A stretch of DNA of 64,000 nt from assembly GCA_022606425.2 (NCBI GenBank), contig JAHDVF020000211.1, positions 558,001-622,000 of the forward strand, written 5' to 3'. Below the pieces are notes generated by a model. That model was not told the origin of the DNA and did not search any database. It worked only from the letters and a program-made list of their open reading frames with translations. Both the position numbers and the translations under genes were made by a program. The DNA is from Lepidostoma basale. Its lineage: Eukaryota; Arthropoda; Insecta; Trichoptera; Lepidostomatidae. Within the stretch, counting starts at the first letter, position 1. Each line of letters begins with the position of its first letter. This document shows positions 9,309-18,899 of this stretch, in pieces.

Positions 9309-10603
9309 CAAGGGCGGTTTTTATAAGTCAGTGACTTTTTGAATAAAGGATGTATTTTTCGGCACATAAGCCGTTTATTTCTCAACATAGTCTCTTTTTA
9401 GCTCGATACGTTTTGTCCAGCGTTTTTCCAATTTTTTTTTTCCTTCCAAAAAAAATGTTTTCTCGAGGCCCTCAAAATAGGCGTTTGTTTCAGTGATGAC
9501 CTCTTCATTCGACCCAAATCTCTTACCACCCAGCCATTTCTTCAGGTTTGGTAACAGAAAATAGTCGCAAAGGGGTAAATCTAGAGAATATGCCGGACGG
9601 GGTAGCAGTGCGTAGCCCAATTTATGGATTTTTGCCATGGCGACTACACACGTTTGTACCCGTGCATTGTCTTGATGGAACAGCACTTTTTTCTTCGTCA
9701 AATGCGGTCGTTTCTGCTTCAAATCAATATCGAATCTGTCCAAAAGCTCTGAATAATATTCGCCGGTGATCTTTCTATCCTTTTCAAGGTAATCGATGCG
9801 AATGACATCACGTGCATCCCAAAAAACTGTGGCCATGACGTTGTTGGCCGACAAACCCACCTTTGCCTTCTTTAGTGCACGTTCACCCGGAGAAACCCAC
9901 TGTCTTGATTGTTCCATGGTCTCTGGTGTAGTGTGATGGATTCATGTTTCGTCTACGATAACGAATCGGGGCCAAAACCCTTTCCGATTGCATTTGAACA
10001 TCACCAAACACTCCTTTGAAGTGGTCACACGGTTGCGCTTATGGTCGAGTATGAGCAATCGCGGCAGCCATTGCGCGGATAGCTTTTTCATGTCCAAATA
10101 TTCATGTAAAATGTGATGTACTCGCTCAGTTGAGATGCCTACAGCCTCAGCCATCTCACGCACTTTCATTCTCCGATCGTCCAATTTTATTCCATGGATT
10201 TTATCGACAATTTATGGCGTGACGGCCTCTTTTGGGCGACCTGAACGTTCGGCATCACTTGTGCTGGTACGACCATAACAGAACTCAGTAAACTACGTCT
10301 TAACCATTGAAATTGATAGTGCAGAATCCCCATAGTATTTATCAAGCCTTTGCTTGGTTTCGGTGATGGTTTTTTTACGCAAAAAATAATGCTTAATCAG
10401 CACATGAAATTAACTTTTTTGCATTTTCGTTACAATTCATCGGATTGTTTGCTTTCAATGGCTGTCAAATACAAACAAATGGTGCAGCCTTCTCAAAATT
10501 GTACAGTAGTCTATTCATAGATGGCAGTTGACGGGAGTAGTATTGCATTTAAAGTTACTGCGCGGGAAATTCAAAAAGTCACTGACTTATCAAACTGCCC
10601 TCG
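9309..10603 (-). mobile_element. Complete mariner-family transposon, inactive
   Basis: Terminal inverted repeats of about 36 bp (9309-9345 and 10566-10603; both contain AAGTCAGTGACTTTTTGAAT on the inward strand) are flanked by TA duplications at 9307-9308 and 10604-10605. The length of about 1.3 kb fits mariner. The flanks join into a sequence (GTTGAAGTATCAAAGTGTTTC) that occurs uninterrupted at 30.05 kb, showing the empty site. The transposase is dead (next entry). Confidence 0.9.
9375..10450 (-). pseudogene. Mariner transposase pseudogene (DD34D)
   Basis: The intact protein would bind the terminal repeats and cut and paste the element into TA sites. Visible from N to C terminus: helix-turn-helix remnants (KTITETKQRLDKYYGDSALS, 10310-10400), the linker GRPKEAVTP, a second HTH (MKVREMAEAVGISTERVHHI, about 10100-10180), the first catalytic Asp in VDET (near 9942), the second in HQDNA, and the third 35 residues later in LCDYFLLPNL, followed by the usual WLGGKRF...DYVEK end with its stop at the 9375 side. 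In-frame stops replace a Trp near 10293 and a Glu in the linker near 10210, and the frame breaks between 9917 and 9942. The PD of the YSPDLAPSD motif is altered (YSLDLPLCD). Subfamily not assigned with confidence. Confidence 0.9.
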
Positions 10604-10619
10604 TATCAAAGTGTTTCGG

Positions 10620-11040
10620 TCAAAACAATGGGTGGTATGATTAAAATAAGTGCTAAAAATTTTACGGTTGGTAGCAATGTGTGTTTTGTAATCTTGGATA
10701 TGTAACTTTGGCTTTTGATAAAATAAACTGATTGATTTATTGATTTGATTTGAACTTGTTATCTTCCTCAGCGTTTCAGAGATCGTTGAAGTCTCCAGCT
10801 TCAGGCTAGTTTTGTTTTATAACCACCTAAACCTCGGTCGAGAAAGATAACAAGATACACGGATATACCAAAAAAATACATTCAAGTGAAGTTTAATTCC
10901 TTTGCACTCCTTAATCATTTTTGTTTTACCTGCCACCAATTGCTTAAATAATTAACAAATTAATAAATAAGGAAAATCTCCATAAAAAACCGTATTAAGA
11001 CAGATTGTTGACTCGTAGAGTGTGTTATAACTATTATCAA
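10620..11040. other. Spacer with a possible LINE tail
   Basis: AAACTGATTGATTTATTGAT followed by TTGATTTG (10723-10752) resembles the TTTGA-type tail of LINE-J. The rest is AT-rich and unassigned. Confidence 0.35.
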
Positions 11041-11525
11041 AATTAATTAATAATATTAAACACGATTGTTTAATGGTTTTACTTGGATTTAATTTATGTA
11101 AATTATATAAATTGTGACAAATTTGTGTTAACTTTATATATTGAACCTCAAAAATTCCTAGTAATTCAGCAGTAAATTGAAATGTTACTGTCTATCCTAA
11201 TGAATTGACTTTAAAAATTCCTAGAAAATTCAGTTGTAATGTTACTGTTGAACCTCAAGAAATTCCTGGAAATTCAGCTCTTAATTTCCCTATAACACAC
11301 CATTAGTAGAAAAACCTTAAAATTGTTTTATTTAACAACTCAAAAATTTGCATTATATACTTTCTCCCCCACCCTTAAGATTTCTAAATTCAATATAAGG
11401 ACTGACTGTTTGGCGATTAGGTTCAGTTTGAGAATGCCCTCGCAAGGCGAATCAAATTTGTCACAATTTATATAAATTAAATCCAAGAAAAAACACTTAA
11501 CAATCGTGTTTACTATTATAAATTA
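11041..11525. repeat. Foldback-like repeat with internal direct repeats
   Basis: Inverted arms at about 11045-11125 (AAACACGATTGTT...GGATTTAATTTATG...TTGTGACAAATTTG) and 11450-11525. The inner end of the right arm reads GAATGCCCTCGCAAGGCGAA, recalling the GCC...GGCGAAAC part of HH families. Between the arms, AAAATTCCTAG/AATTCAGC/TGTTACTGT blocks repeat two to three times (11150-11280). Confidence 0.6.
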
Positions 11526-11952
11526 ATAAAGCGCTTCATGGAATGGCACCAAGTTATATATCTGAACTCTGCATAACAGACAGCCTGAATTCAAGGAAAT
11601 CCACACTTCGCTCGGCGAAATCCTTAGCAATAGGAAGATTAGTTGAGCCGAAGCGTTGCCCCAATACAAATTTCGGGGATCGAGCGTTCGCGGTAGCCGG
11701 TCCATCAGCTTGGAACAATCTCCCTTCACACCTCAGATGCATAAATGATCCGACAGATTTCAGATCTAAATTGAAAACCCATATTTTTCATATTTCATAC
11801 CCAATTTAACCATTTATACTTTGTTCTACTATACTTTTTAAGCGGTCACATTTAGATTTTTAGATTTAAAACACGTCTTAATGCGCCCTTGAGGTGATTA
11901 CATCACAAAAACGGCGCTTTAAAAGTTAGCATATTATTATTATTATTATTAT
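11526..11952 (+). pseudogene. L2-like LINE 3' end, copy 1
   Basis: The frame 11543-11809 encodes ALHGMAPSYISELCITDSLN, ...FGDRAFAVAGPSAWNNLPSH and FRSKLKTHIF, the hallmark C-terminus of CR1/L2-type polymerases. The 3' UTR contains CGCCCTTGAGGTGATTACAT, CGGCGCTTTAAAAGTTAGCA and an (ATT)n tail to about 11952. The 5' side is truncated. Confidence 0.85.
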
Positions 11953-11954
11953 AA

Positions 11955-12544
11955 TTATAAATGGAGTTTTACAAAACTAATACGAGTACCTCAACCATCA
12001 ATAAATTATCAGATTTTTTTAAAAATTGCTTTATATAATGTCGAGTCTAGGTCGTCATAAGACTGATACGGGTTAATAAATTCAAGATTTAATTTCTCCT
12101 ATGCCTATAAGGTATTATATTCTTAAAACTTCGCTTAATAAATGATCAAAAAAATTATAATAATATATCCAGATGTATACCCGAAATGGCAAACGCTGGG
12201 TTTTTTTTTGGTACCACCGTTCCGTATGATTATCTTCTCGGAGGTTTTCCTGGATTATCAACAATATTGTATGCTCAACATTACCAACTACTTTGTAGCG
12301 CGAGTATAATGTATAAAAACAGAGTTCAAGGCTGGTGTGATGCCAAAGTACCTTCAGTATCACAATAATGGTAGTAATTATTCTTGGGATTGATGAAGTG
12401 TACGAAGTATCTTTTATCTCGTAACAACAGGAATAAGAACCTTTCAAAGTGTAAAAATACACAAATAAATCATTTGAATTCTCCTTACTTGCGCCATATT
12501 CTGAAGTTTGTTTCATTTCGTTTATTTTCATTATTATTATTTAT
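11955..12544. other. Spacer; no supported gene
   Basis: A 138-codon minus-strand frame (12115-12531) and a 60-codon plus frame (12186-12368) exist, but neither shows a known domain. The plus strand around 12200-12310 is moderately GC-rich and could be an unrecognised repeat. Confidence 0.35.
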
Positions 12545-13195
12545 TATATTCCTTCGTTGTGTCACGACTAGATTATTGTAATGGAATTTATGCAAACATT
12601 CCAAAACAACAAATAAACAAACTTCAATCTGCGTTCAACGCAGCAGCAAGGCTCATTAAAGGCATTCCAAAAAAGTCCCATATAACACAACATCTCAAAG
12701 AACTTCACTGGCTTAAAAGTCCAGAAAGAATCCAGTATAAACTCTGCTGGACAGTCTTCAAAGCGCTACACGGAATGGCACCAAGTTATATATCTGAACT
12801 CTGTATAACGGACAGCCTAAATTCACGGAAATCCACACTTCGCTCGGCGAACTTCTCAGCAATAGGAAGATTAGTTGAGCCGAAGCGTTGCCCCAGTACA
12901 AATTTCGGGGATCGAGCGTTCGCGGTAGCCGGTCCATCAGCTTGGAACAATCTCCCTTCACACCTTAGATGCATAAATGATCCGACAGATTTCAGATCTA
13001 AATTGAAAACCCATCTTTTTCAATACCCAATTTAAACAATTATACTTTGTTCTGCTATACTTTTAAACCGATCGTTTTTTAAGCGGTCACATTTAGATTT
13101 TTAAGATTTAAAACACGTCTTAATGCGCCCTTGAGGTGATTACATCACTAAAACGGCGCTTTAAAAGTTAGCATATTATTATTATTATATTATAA
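12545..13195 (+). pseudogene. L2-like LINE 3' end, copy 2 (longer)
   Basis: The frame 12508-13035 includes SRLDYCNGIYANIPKQQINK, AFNAAARLIKG, HITQHLKELHWLK, YKLCWTVFKALHGMAPSYIS and the FGDRAFAVAGPSAWN block. This is the thumb/C-terminal region of a CR1/L2-like reverse transcriptase, intact over about 160 codons. The 3' UTR and (ATT)n tail match copy 1, 1 kb upstream, very closely. Confidence 0.9.
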
Positions 13196-13204
13196 TTATG
13201 TATG

Positions 13205-13555
13205 TACTTAAAATCATATATCATTAAACAAAATAATTTTATTTTTTGTTTCTTGAACACTGATGTAAAACTCCGTATTAAATAGTCAATACAATTGAAA
13301 ACGTCAGTTTTCTAGAAGTTTTATTATATTTTATGGGAATGACATGTTTCGCCCTTCTAAGGCATTATCAAATGTTTCATTATTTTTGTTGTTACCATAA
13401 TTTGATAATGCCTTAGAAGGCATTATCAAATGTTTGATTATGTTTGTTATTACCATAATTTGATAATGCCTTAGAAGGGCGAAACATGTCATTCCCATAA
13501 AATATAATAAAACTTCTAGAATTCTGACGTTTTCATTCGTATTAATCAAAATAAT
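13205..13555. mobile_element. HH-g foldback with duplicated centre
   Basis: The outer arms run from GTTTCTTGAACACTGATGTA (13249 on, left) to the GACGTTTTCATTCGTATTAA end (right). The centre contains the unit GGCATTATCAAATGTTT(C/G)AT...ACCATAATTTGATAATGCCT twice in tandem (13363-13470), so three core copies lie in a row. Only the outermost right core retains GGGCGAAACATGTC. Confidence 0.75.
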
Positions 13556-13559
13556 ATTG

Positions 13560-13740
13560 TATTAAATAGTCCATTGTTTTGGCCGGAACACAATGATACC
13601 TTAACATTTTAAAACTGTTAAATTAAATAACTTTGTTTTTGTATCACAATTTTATTTTACGCGACAGCTGTTTCATCAACCTATGTTGACATCATCAGGT
13701 GTTACAATAATATATCAAATGTCAAATTTTCGTGATTTTT
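13560..13740 (-). mobile_element. HH-b element, single arm
   Basis: It contains GTCCATTGTTTTGGCCGGAA (outer end, also at 30.08 kb inverted), an AT-rich arm and the motif at 13661-13705. The opposite arm is missing. Confidence 0.7.
13661..13705 (-). ncRNA. Hammerhead-ribozyme-like motif (HH-b)
   Basis: Minus-strand order: GTAACAC, CTGATGA, extra T, GTCAAC-ATAG-GTTGAT (stem II, with T at the last position where other copies have C), GAAA, ACAGCTGT-type palindrome (CAGCTG), C, GC. The core is complete. Stem I pairing with the downstream GCG is poor. Confidence 0.5.
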
Positions 13741-13899
13741 AAATCTTTATGTGTAATTGTTCCTAGGTATGTCAATTTGAATAATTTCTTTGATATAATT
13801 TTTAAGTTCTTGTACATAAATATTTAGTTTCAAAATAATGTTATTTATTATTTCTTGAACTATGCTGTAAAATACTTTCGTATGAAACACTTAATTTAT

Positions 13900-14130
13900 G
13901 GTGTGACATTTTTAAATATAATAAAAAACATTTGTATAATTCGTATAAAAACCACTTTATTCGTTATAAACACCAACCGGTTTCGCCCCCGCCGGAGCTT
14001 CGTAAGGGTAACAGAATATATTGAATAGTATATTTTGTTGCCCTGAAGAAGTCCCGGCGGAAGCGAAACCGGTTGGTGTTTATAACGAATAAAGTGGTTT
14101 ACATACAAATTTTACAAGTTTATTATTATT
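13900..14130. mobile_element. HH-d foldback
   Basis: The arms ACCACTTTATTCGTTATAAA (about 13951 on) and the exact complement near 14078-14100 flank a 25-base AT centre. Each arm contains GAAACCGGTTGGTG preceded by a GC-rich hairpin. The best motif is in the right arm. Confidence 0.75.
14038..14080 (+). ncRNA. Hammerhead-ribozyme-like motif (HH-d)
   Basis: TTGCC, CTGAAGA (14043-14049), extra A, GTCCCGGCGGAAGC hairpin, GAAA, ACCGGT palindrome, T, GGTG. Stem II is imperfect here (the left-arm copy reads GCTCC-GGC-GGGGGC, which pairs better). The cleavage triplet would be GUU. Confidence 0.4.
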
Positions 14131-14134
14131 TTAT

Positions 14135-14225
14135 GCTGTGAAACTCCACATTGAATAATTAATATGAATGAAAACGTTTGTTACCTAGAACTTTTATTGT
14201 AGTTTACGAGAATGGCATGTTGTCA
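14135..14225. mobile_element. HH-g left-arm fragment
   Basis: TGAAACTCCACATTGAATAA, GAAAACG, TAGAACTTTTATTGTAG and GAGAATGGCATG in order match the inverted outer half of HH-g; the core is absent. Confidence 0.6.
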
Positions 14226-14229
14226 TCAT

Positions 14230-14930
14230 TATTAAATGGTAATTTTTTTATAAATATCATAATAAGCGTTACAAACCTTGGTGGGTCTAAGCTTCTTTAA
14301 AAAAATCGTCTTCAGCGTAACAACCATCGATGGGTGTTAGCTTCCTTTAAGAAGCGTTTTTATCCTTTTCTGTCTCTGTCCTTTTTATCATTTTCTGTCA
14401 CGCATCATCCTACCATCACAGTCTCGGTCTGCCAACGCTCTTTCGCTCTAATGTTTCATTAAAAACTCGTATTTAGGGGGCTCTAAATCCTCCATACGCA
14501 CGGTGCAAATGCCCTAGCCAACGCAAGTTACAATAATTTTAATAAACTTGACTGACGACCATTTTGTACATATAATCCAATATATAAATGAGGCGTTAAC
14601 ACTGTCATATTCGTTTCAAAATATAAGCAATGATAGGGACTCGAATGACTAGAAGTACCACGAAGGGACCCTGCTGAAAGATATATATAAAGATGCCTAT
14701 AAAATACCGTGAATCGCCACCTTGCATAACAACAGCAATTCTTCCAGTTGCTCCGACTCCCTGGCGTCCTAGAGTGGTTCTCGGGATCCCGCGAGTCCTG
14801 GGCAATGTGATCACTGACCTTTTCATCAGATCATAACAGATAGAGAGAAGGCGTATAGTGTGTCTTCGACGCCAAAAACCATGGCCTATCAGCTAAGCGA
14901 AGGTAACCCCTACAGAAAACCCCTGGAGAA
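14230..14930. other. Unassigned, moderately GC-rich stretch
   Basis: Two similar lines (GTTACAAACCTTGGTGGGTCTAAGCTTC-like at 14270 and AACAACCATCGATGGGTGTTAGCTTC-like at 14320) form a short direct repeat. The 14640-14930 part contains a 73-codon minus frame without known domains. It may be an unrecognised LINE body upstream of the LINE-B end that follows. Confidence 0.35.
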
Positions 14931-14935
14931 GGCAA

Positions 14936-15048
14936 CCAGAAACCAATCCAGTAACATTTCCCAAGAAATCATTGTGGCAAGAAAGCATTCGCCACAGCAA
15001 TCGCTAACATCGGAGACCTGACACGGCACTGTAAGAAGAAGAAGATTT
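14936..15048 (+). pseudogene. LINE-B 3' end
   Basis: It encodes AFATAIANIGDLTRHCKKKK, the terminal residues of LINE-B, and ends in GTAAGAAGAAGAAG at 15030-15046. Confidence 0.65.
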
Positions 15049-15049
15049 T

Positions 15050-15484
15050 ATCAATATTCAGATTTAAATAAGACCAAAGAGTTTTTTTATTTTTTTTTAT
15101 TTAAAGATTACATCAGATCCCTTCCATTATTATAAAGTATCAATTCATAATTATATGACGAGTGCTTCACACTACGAGGTGATGTGATCTACGAGTTTGA
15201 TTTGCTAAAAAATGTGTCAATGTAATTTTTTTGTTTATAATGCAAATAAAAAGTTTTATATTGTATAGAATAATAATGTTTTTGAACATTTTTCTGGACA
15301 ATATTTTAAAAATAGATTGCACTCCCTCTTTATAATTAAATAAATAAATATGACAGTTTTCTATAAATTTCAATTTATTAACCCTTAATTGTATCGATTG
15401 AAAGTATTTCCCAATTGATATTATCAATTTTCCTGCAAACATGGATTAGTTTTACCCACAAAACGTACTTTTTTTTAAAATAAT
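15050..15484. other. AT-rich spacer
   Basis: No feature recognised; a 91-codon minus frame (15167-15442) is low complexity. Confidence 0.4.
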
Positions 15485-16145
15485 TTTCAAATCAAATCAA
15501 ATCAAATCAGTTTATTTCATCAACAGACATTACAAAATTTATTTTTAAGGCATCTATTGAGAACAGGTAAAATAATATATTATAAATATAGTATACTACC
15601 AGAAACGTATAAGAGATGGTTCAACATTAGGAAGACAGGATACTCTCCAGAATTAAGAGTATTTGCCTTCTGAACGTACTTTCACTAACATGAAAGACGT
15701 CGATCTCCGAGGAGACCGCGTTCAGCAGACTAATTGCTCTTCCCACCGGTGTCCCCAGAGGCAGATTGGTTCTGGCAGCCGGTAGGTAAAACAATCTGTG
15801 CTGTCGCTGTCGGAGATATCTATCGGGGACAAAAAGCCGAACACCCTCCAGTACAGCCGAGTTCTCGAAGTATCCCCTAATTAATCTAAAGAAATGGGTA
15901 ATTAGATGTCCATCTCTTCGAATCTCTTCGAAGCTGTAGAGAATTGGTTCCGAGCATTCCCAAAAGAAATGCCGTGGGATAGAGCCAAGGATAGCTACCA
16001 TACTCCCTCATGTAGAGATACCTCAGAAATTTTTTCTGAACCCTCTCCAGCATAATGGAATATCTCGCCTCGTGAGGACTCCATATCACAGAACCACTTT
16101 CGAGTCTGCTCCGAACCAATGCGTTGTATAGGACTCTGAGTTTGC
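15485..16145 (-). pseudogene. LINE-J C-terminus with TTTGA-repeat tail
   Basis: On the minus strand: VRSRLESGSVIWSPHEARYS, LERVQKKFLRYLYMREYGSY, LLGMLG, then after a frameshift near 15900-15950 GVRLFVPDRYLRQRQHRLFY, LPAARTNLPLGTPVGRAISL and a stop near 15630. This is the post-RT region of a Jockey-like LINE. The 3' UTR ends in AAATCAAATCAAATC repeats (15489-15508, plus-strand reading). The same UTR is seen on the plus strand at 62.7 kb. Confidence 0.85.
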
Positions 16146-16324
16146 TGTTTGTAACGTCTTTTGAGTTAATAAACTGATTTGATTTGGTTTGGTTGATTTT
16201 TCTTATTATTCTTCTTATAGGTCTGAGTCAACTTCGTGGTCGTGAACCTTCTTGTAGTCGGTTTCAGGCTATATTTTGGGATTATATTTTTTTGCATACG
16301 GGAAACATGTATATTTACTGAAAC
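16146..16324 (+). repeat. LINE-type tail and short spacer
   Basis: GAGTTAATAAACTGATTTGA followed by TTTGGTTTGG (16160-16190) resembles the polyadenylation-site plus TTTGA tail of LINE-J, here in plus orientation and abutting the minus-strand copy. Confidence 0.4.
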
Positions 16325-17250
16325 TAACTCGTGTCATGCACGCGCGTCGATTTCTTTGACTCCTCACAAGGCCACCGTTCAATATTTGATTTATTTGATC
16401 GTGCCACGTTTTCCTCGGTCTTCCTCTATTTCTGGTTCCATTTACATCATTAACATATAATTTTTTACCATTCTTTCCATATGTCCAAACCATCTTAATG
16501 ATCCTTTCATTATTTTGTTCATGACACCATCATTCGCACCGCATTCACTTCTTATATTTTCATTCGACACTCTATCATACACAGAATATCCACACATTCG
16601 TCTAAGAGATCTCATTTCTACTGCATTTATTCTACTTTCATCCTTCTTTGCCAGTTCCATGCTTCGCTTCCATACATAAGGGTCGGTAGAAGAACACCAT
16701 TGTGCACTGCCATTCTAGCTTTTTTGGATAGGTTTTTGTTTGCGATGACAACTTTAAGTGCACCATTCACTTTGTTGCCTGCCCTAACCCTTCTTTCAAT
16801 ATCCCCCTCCACTCGCCCATCTATTGCAAACATACATACCTAACCTAACCTAACCTAACCCTTCTTTCAATATCCCCCTCCACTCGCCCATCTATTGCAA
16901 ACATACTACCTAAATGCGCGAACTCAACAATTTGCTCCAAATTTTCACCATTCACGCTAATGTTGCAGACTGTCATGGTTTCTTCCTTTTCAAAAATCAA
17001 TACCTTGGACTTATTAACATTCGTCATAAGATCATTTCGCATGCATACCTCATACATACAATTCACCAAGACTTGTAGTTCATGCTCGTTGTCTGCAAGT
17101 AGGACAGCGTCATCCGCATACAAGAGACAGCTTACTGACACACCGCTCATTTTGGCACCTACATCCAACCCTTTCAGCTCTTTCATACATTTGTCCATAT
17201 ACAGATTAAATAACCACGGGGACATTACGCAACCCTGTTTGACATAATGA
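16325..17250 (-). pseudogene. LINE-A fragment: longest RT piece in the window
   Basis: The minus strand encodes, from 17250 downwards, QGCVMSPWLFNLYMDKCMKE, the YADD box (17109-17120), NKSKVLIF, VNGENLEQIVEFAHLGSMF, NLSKKARMAVHNGVLLPTLM, then RGRPRKTWHDQ and CMTR near 16330. The QGC and YADD motifs are the RT palm; the rest is thumb and connector. A 71-bp rearrangement with CCTAA repeats (16785-16906) breaks the frame. The end is truncated before SAYPFGETA, so there is no GTTA tail. Confidence 0.88.
16785..16906. repeat. 51-bp duplication separated by telomere-like (CCTAA)n
   Basis: The block starting TAACCCTTCTTTCAATATCC occurs at 16785-16835 and again at 16856-16906. Between them is CCTAACCTAACCTAACC and one more unit (16839-16860), the insect telomere repeat TTAGG read on the other strand. 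The LINE sequence at the junction already contains CCCTAACCC, which could have served as seed or microhomology. Confidence 0.85.
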
Positions 17251-17600
17251 AAAAATATTATGTTTATAATTAAATGTAAAACAGCTGATTCACCATATTG
17301 AAACCAACGTATTCGTATAAAGTGTATACCATAGTGAGATTTCAAAGTTAAGGTCACGTGATTGTTGTGCAAATTTCGCGATTATGCTGAGACTAGCGTC
17401 AATTGGTTTCGTAAGCAGTGCCTACCCACTCACTGGTCAAGTCCTCTCCACGAGCAAATGGTGCAAAGATCAAGATATTTGTATTCATTTTTCTCGTTAC
17501 ATTGCACATCGGAAAGTTTATATTTAGTTTATTCGCGTGACGTATACGTTTGTAATGTTGTATTGGGTATCTGCAAAGTATCTTCACTGATACAACTAAC
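17251..17600. other. Spacer, nothing recognised
   Basis: No repeat family or coding domain assigned. Confidence 0.4.
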
Positions 17601-17604
17601 TAAC

Positions 17605-17745
17605 CATCGCCCCGTCTTTCCAAATGAGTAGGCAGAAAGAATGGATCAGCAAACTGTTTTATTTCCTGCCATACTCCTCTAGCTTTCACAACATTCATGC
17701 TTCCTTAAAAAGTATCGACCTCTACCAAACCCTTAATTTATTTTT
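17605..17745 (-). pseudogene. LINE-A 3' end, degenerate
   Basis: AACTAACTAACCATCGCCCC at the 3' tail side, then the complement of the ...AYSFGKTG-like C-terminus with numerous substitutions. Confidence 0.65.
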
Positions 17746-17749
17746 ATTT

Positions 17750-18230
17750 TTAAACTAGTTCAAGTTCAATAGCTTATTGTCAGCCATGTTCACATTGTTA
17801 ATCTAAAGTACATTATGTATTAGTATTAATGTACGTGATTTTTCGAACCTTTTGTTTCTATGTCGATTTAAATAAGTCCTTTGTAATCTTTTTGTAGTTC
17901 TTAAATAATCTATATACCTACCTGTAGTCTTAGTTTTATAATTGTACTTCTCCCGTTAATAATCTTATACCTGTATTCTTAATTTTAACTATGTCCTTTC
18001 TTTATTACTCAACATACCTGTATTCTCATTTATAATAGTGTCCTTCTTTCATCAAAAAGCTATTACAATACTTACCTGTATTATTAAGACTGATCACAGA
18101 CTTAACTCGTCTTAGGCTTAATTTTTACCGTTGCTCATAAAATGTTCATAGATTTAAGTAAACTGTCTGTAATAAAAACATGTATTGGAATTTATTCCGT
18201 TTATAACAATAAATAAATAAATAAAATAAA
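17750..18230 (+). repeat. LINE 3'-UTR-like region with degenerate tandem units
   Basis: ACCTGTA(T/G)TCTTA-like starts recur at about 17921, 17971, 18017 and 18079, giving a degenerate 40-60-bp period. The segment ends with AATAAATAAATAAATAAAAT (18206-18225), as a polyadenylated LINE or transcript 3' end would. The parent element is not identified. Confidence 0.45.
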
Positions 18231-18231
18231 A

Positions 18232-18285
18232 ATGTCATGCACACACGTCGACTTCTCCGACATTTAATATTCAATAATGTATCGT
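18232..18285 (-). pseudogene. LINE-A remnant
   Basis: TGTCATGCACACACGTCGAC and TTCTCCGACATTTAATATTC match the CMTR-region complement only. Confidence 0.5.
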
Positions 18286-18339
18286 CTCATTACTGCAATT
18301 ATTAATTTAAATAATAAATGAAATAATGGTTAAGAAAGT

Positions 18340-18490
18340 ATCTGTATCATTATCATTTGATAATGCCTTAGAACGGCGAAACGTGTCATTCCATATGATA
18401 TTTATAAACTCCTAGAAGACAGACTTTTTTATTCATATTAATTTTTTTATATGGAGTTTTACATCATTGTTCAAGAAACAAAAAATAGTG
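18340..18490. mobile_element. HH-g right arm
   Basis: CATTTGATAATGCCTTAGAA, CGGCGAAACGTGTCATTCC and the outer ATGGAGTTTTACATCATTGT end near 18450-18475; the left arm is missing. Confidence 0.65.
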
Positions 18491-18519
18491 GAATACCGGG
18501 TAAAATATGACACGATGAT

Positions 18520-18697
18520 TTTTTTATACACCGGGTCGTTTGAACCCAGTTAGTAGCCAATCTATCGCCATTTTATTGTCACGTGAGTTCTACGCCAGGC
18601 CTAAGACAGTGTGACAATCACACTGCCATCGACGGGAATCAAACCCGGGACCTTCGGTATGGAAGTCAGGGCTCTAACCACTCTGCCACGAAGGTCC
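18520..18697 (-). mobile_element. SINE-1 copy with internal deletion
   Basis: The A box (CACTCTGCCA on the plus strand near 18680) and B-box complement (GGGAATCAAACCC) are present. The segment between the body and the TTTGAACCCA tail is shortened by about 50 bp. Confidence 0.8.
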
Positions 18698-18699
18698 CT

Positions 18700-18890
18700 A
18701 CGTGAGGAGTCGAATATTAAATGACTCCCACGTGAGGAGTCGAAGAAATCGGTGTGCGTGCATGACACGATCTATGAATGTTCAGGAATCGAGAGAAGTA
18801 TGTCAGGAAAGAACAATATGGCGGTTCATTCGTACAGCCTACCCCTTCGGAGAGACGGCATGATGGTTAGTTATTAAGTTAGTTTAAGTG
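18700..18890 (+). pseudogene. LINE-A 3' end with small local duplication
   Basis: ACGTGAGGAGTCGAA occurs twice (about 18699 and 18730) before the ...CMTRSMNVQESREVCQER-like end; the stop near 18862 is followed by a GTTAGTTATTAAGTTAG tail. Confidence 0.7.
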
Positions 18891-18899
18891 GGTGTAAAT

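Noticed and set aside
12115..12531. 138-codon minus-strand frame as a host gene
   Set aside because: Low-complexity composition, no domain, no splice or start context. Kept only as a note in the spacer entry.
13363..13470. CRISPR-like repeat-spacer pattern
   Set aside because: Only two or three units, palindromic, no uniform spacers, in an insect genome. It is a duplicated foldback centre.
13331..13549. 72-codon minus-strand frame
   Set aside because: It lies wholly inside the HH-g foldback and mirrors its inverted repeats.
16839..16860. True telomere or chromosome end
   Set aside because: Only four to five units, flanked on both sides by LINE-A sequence.
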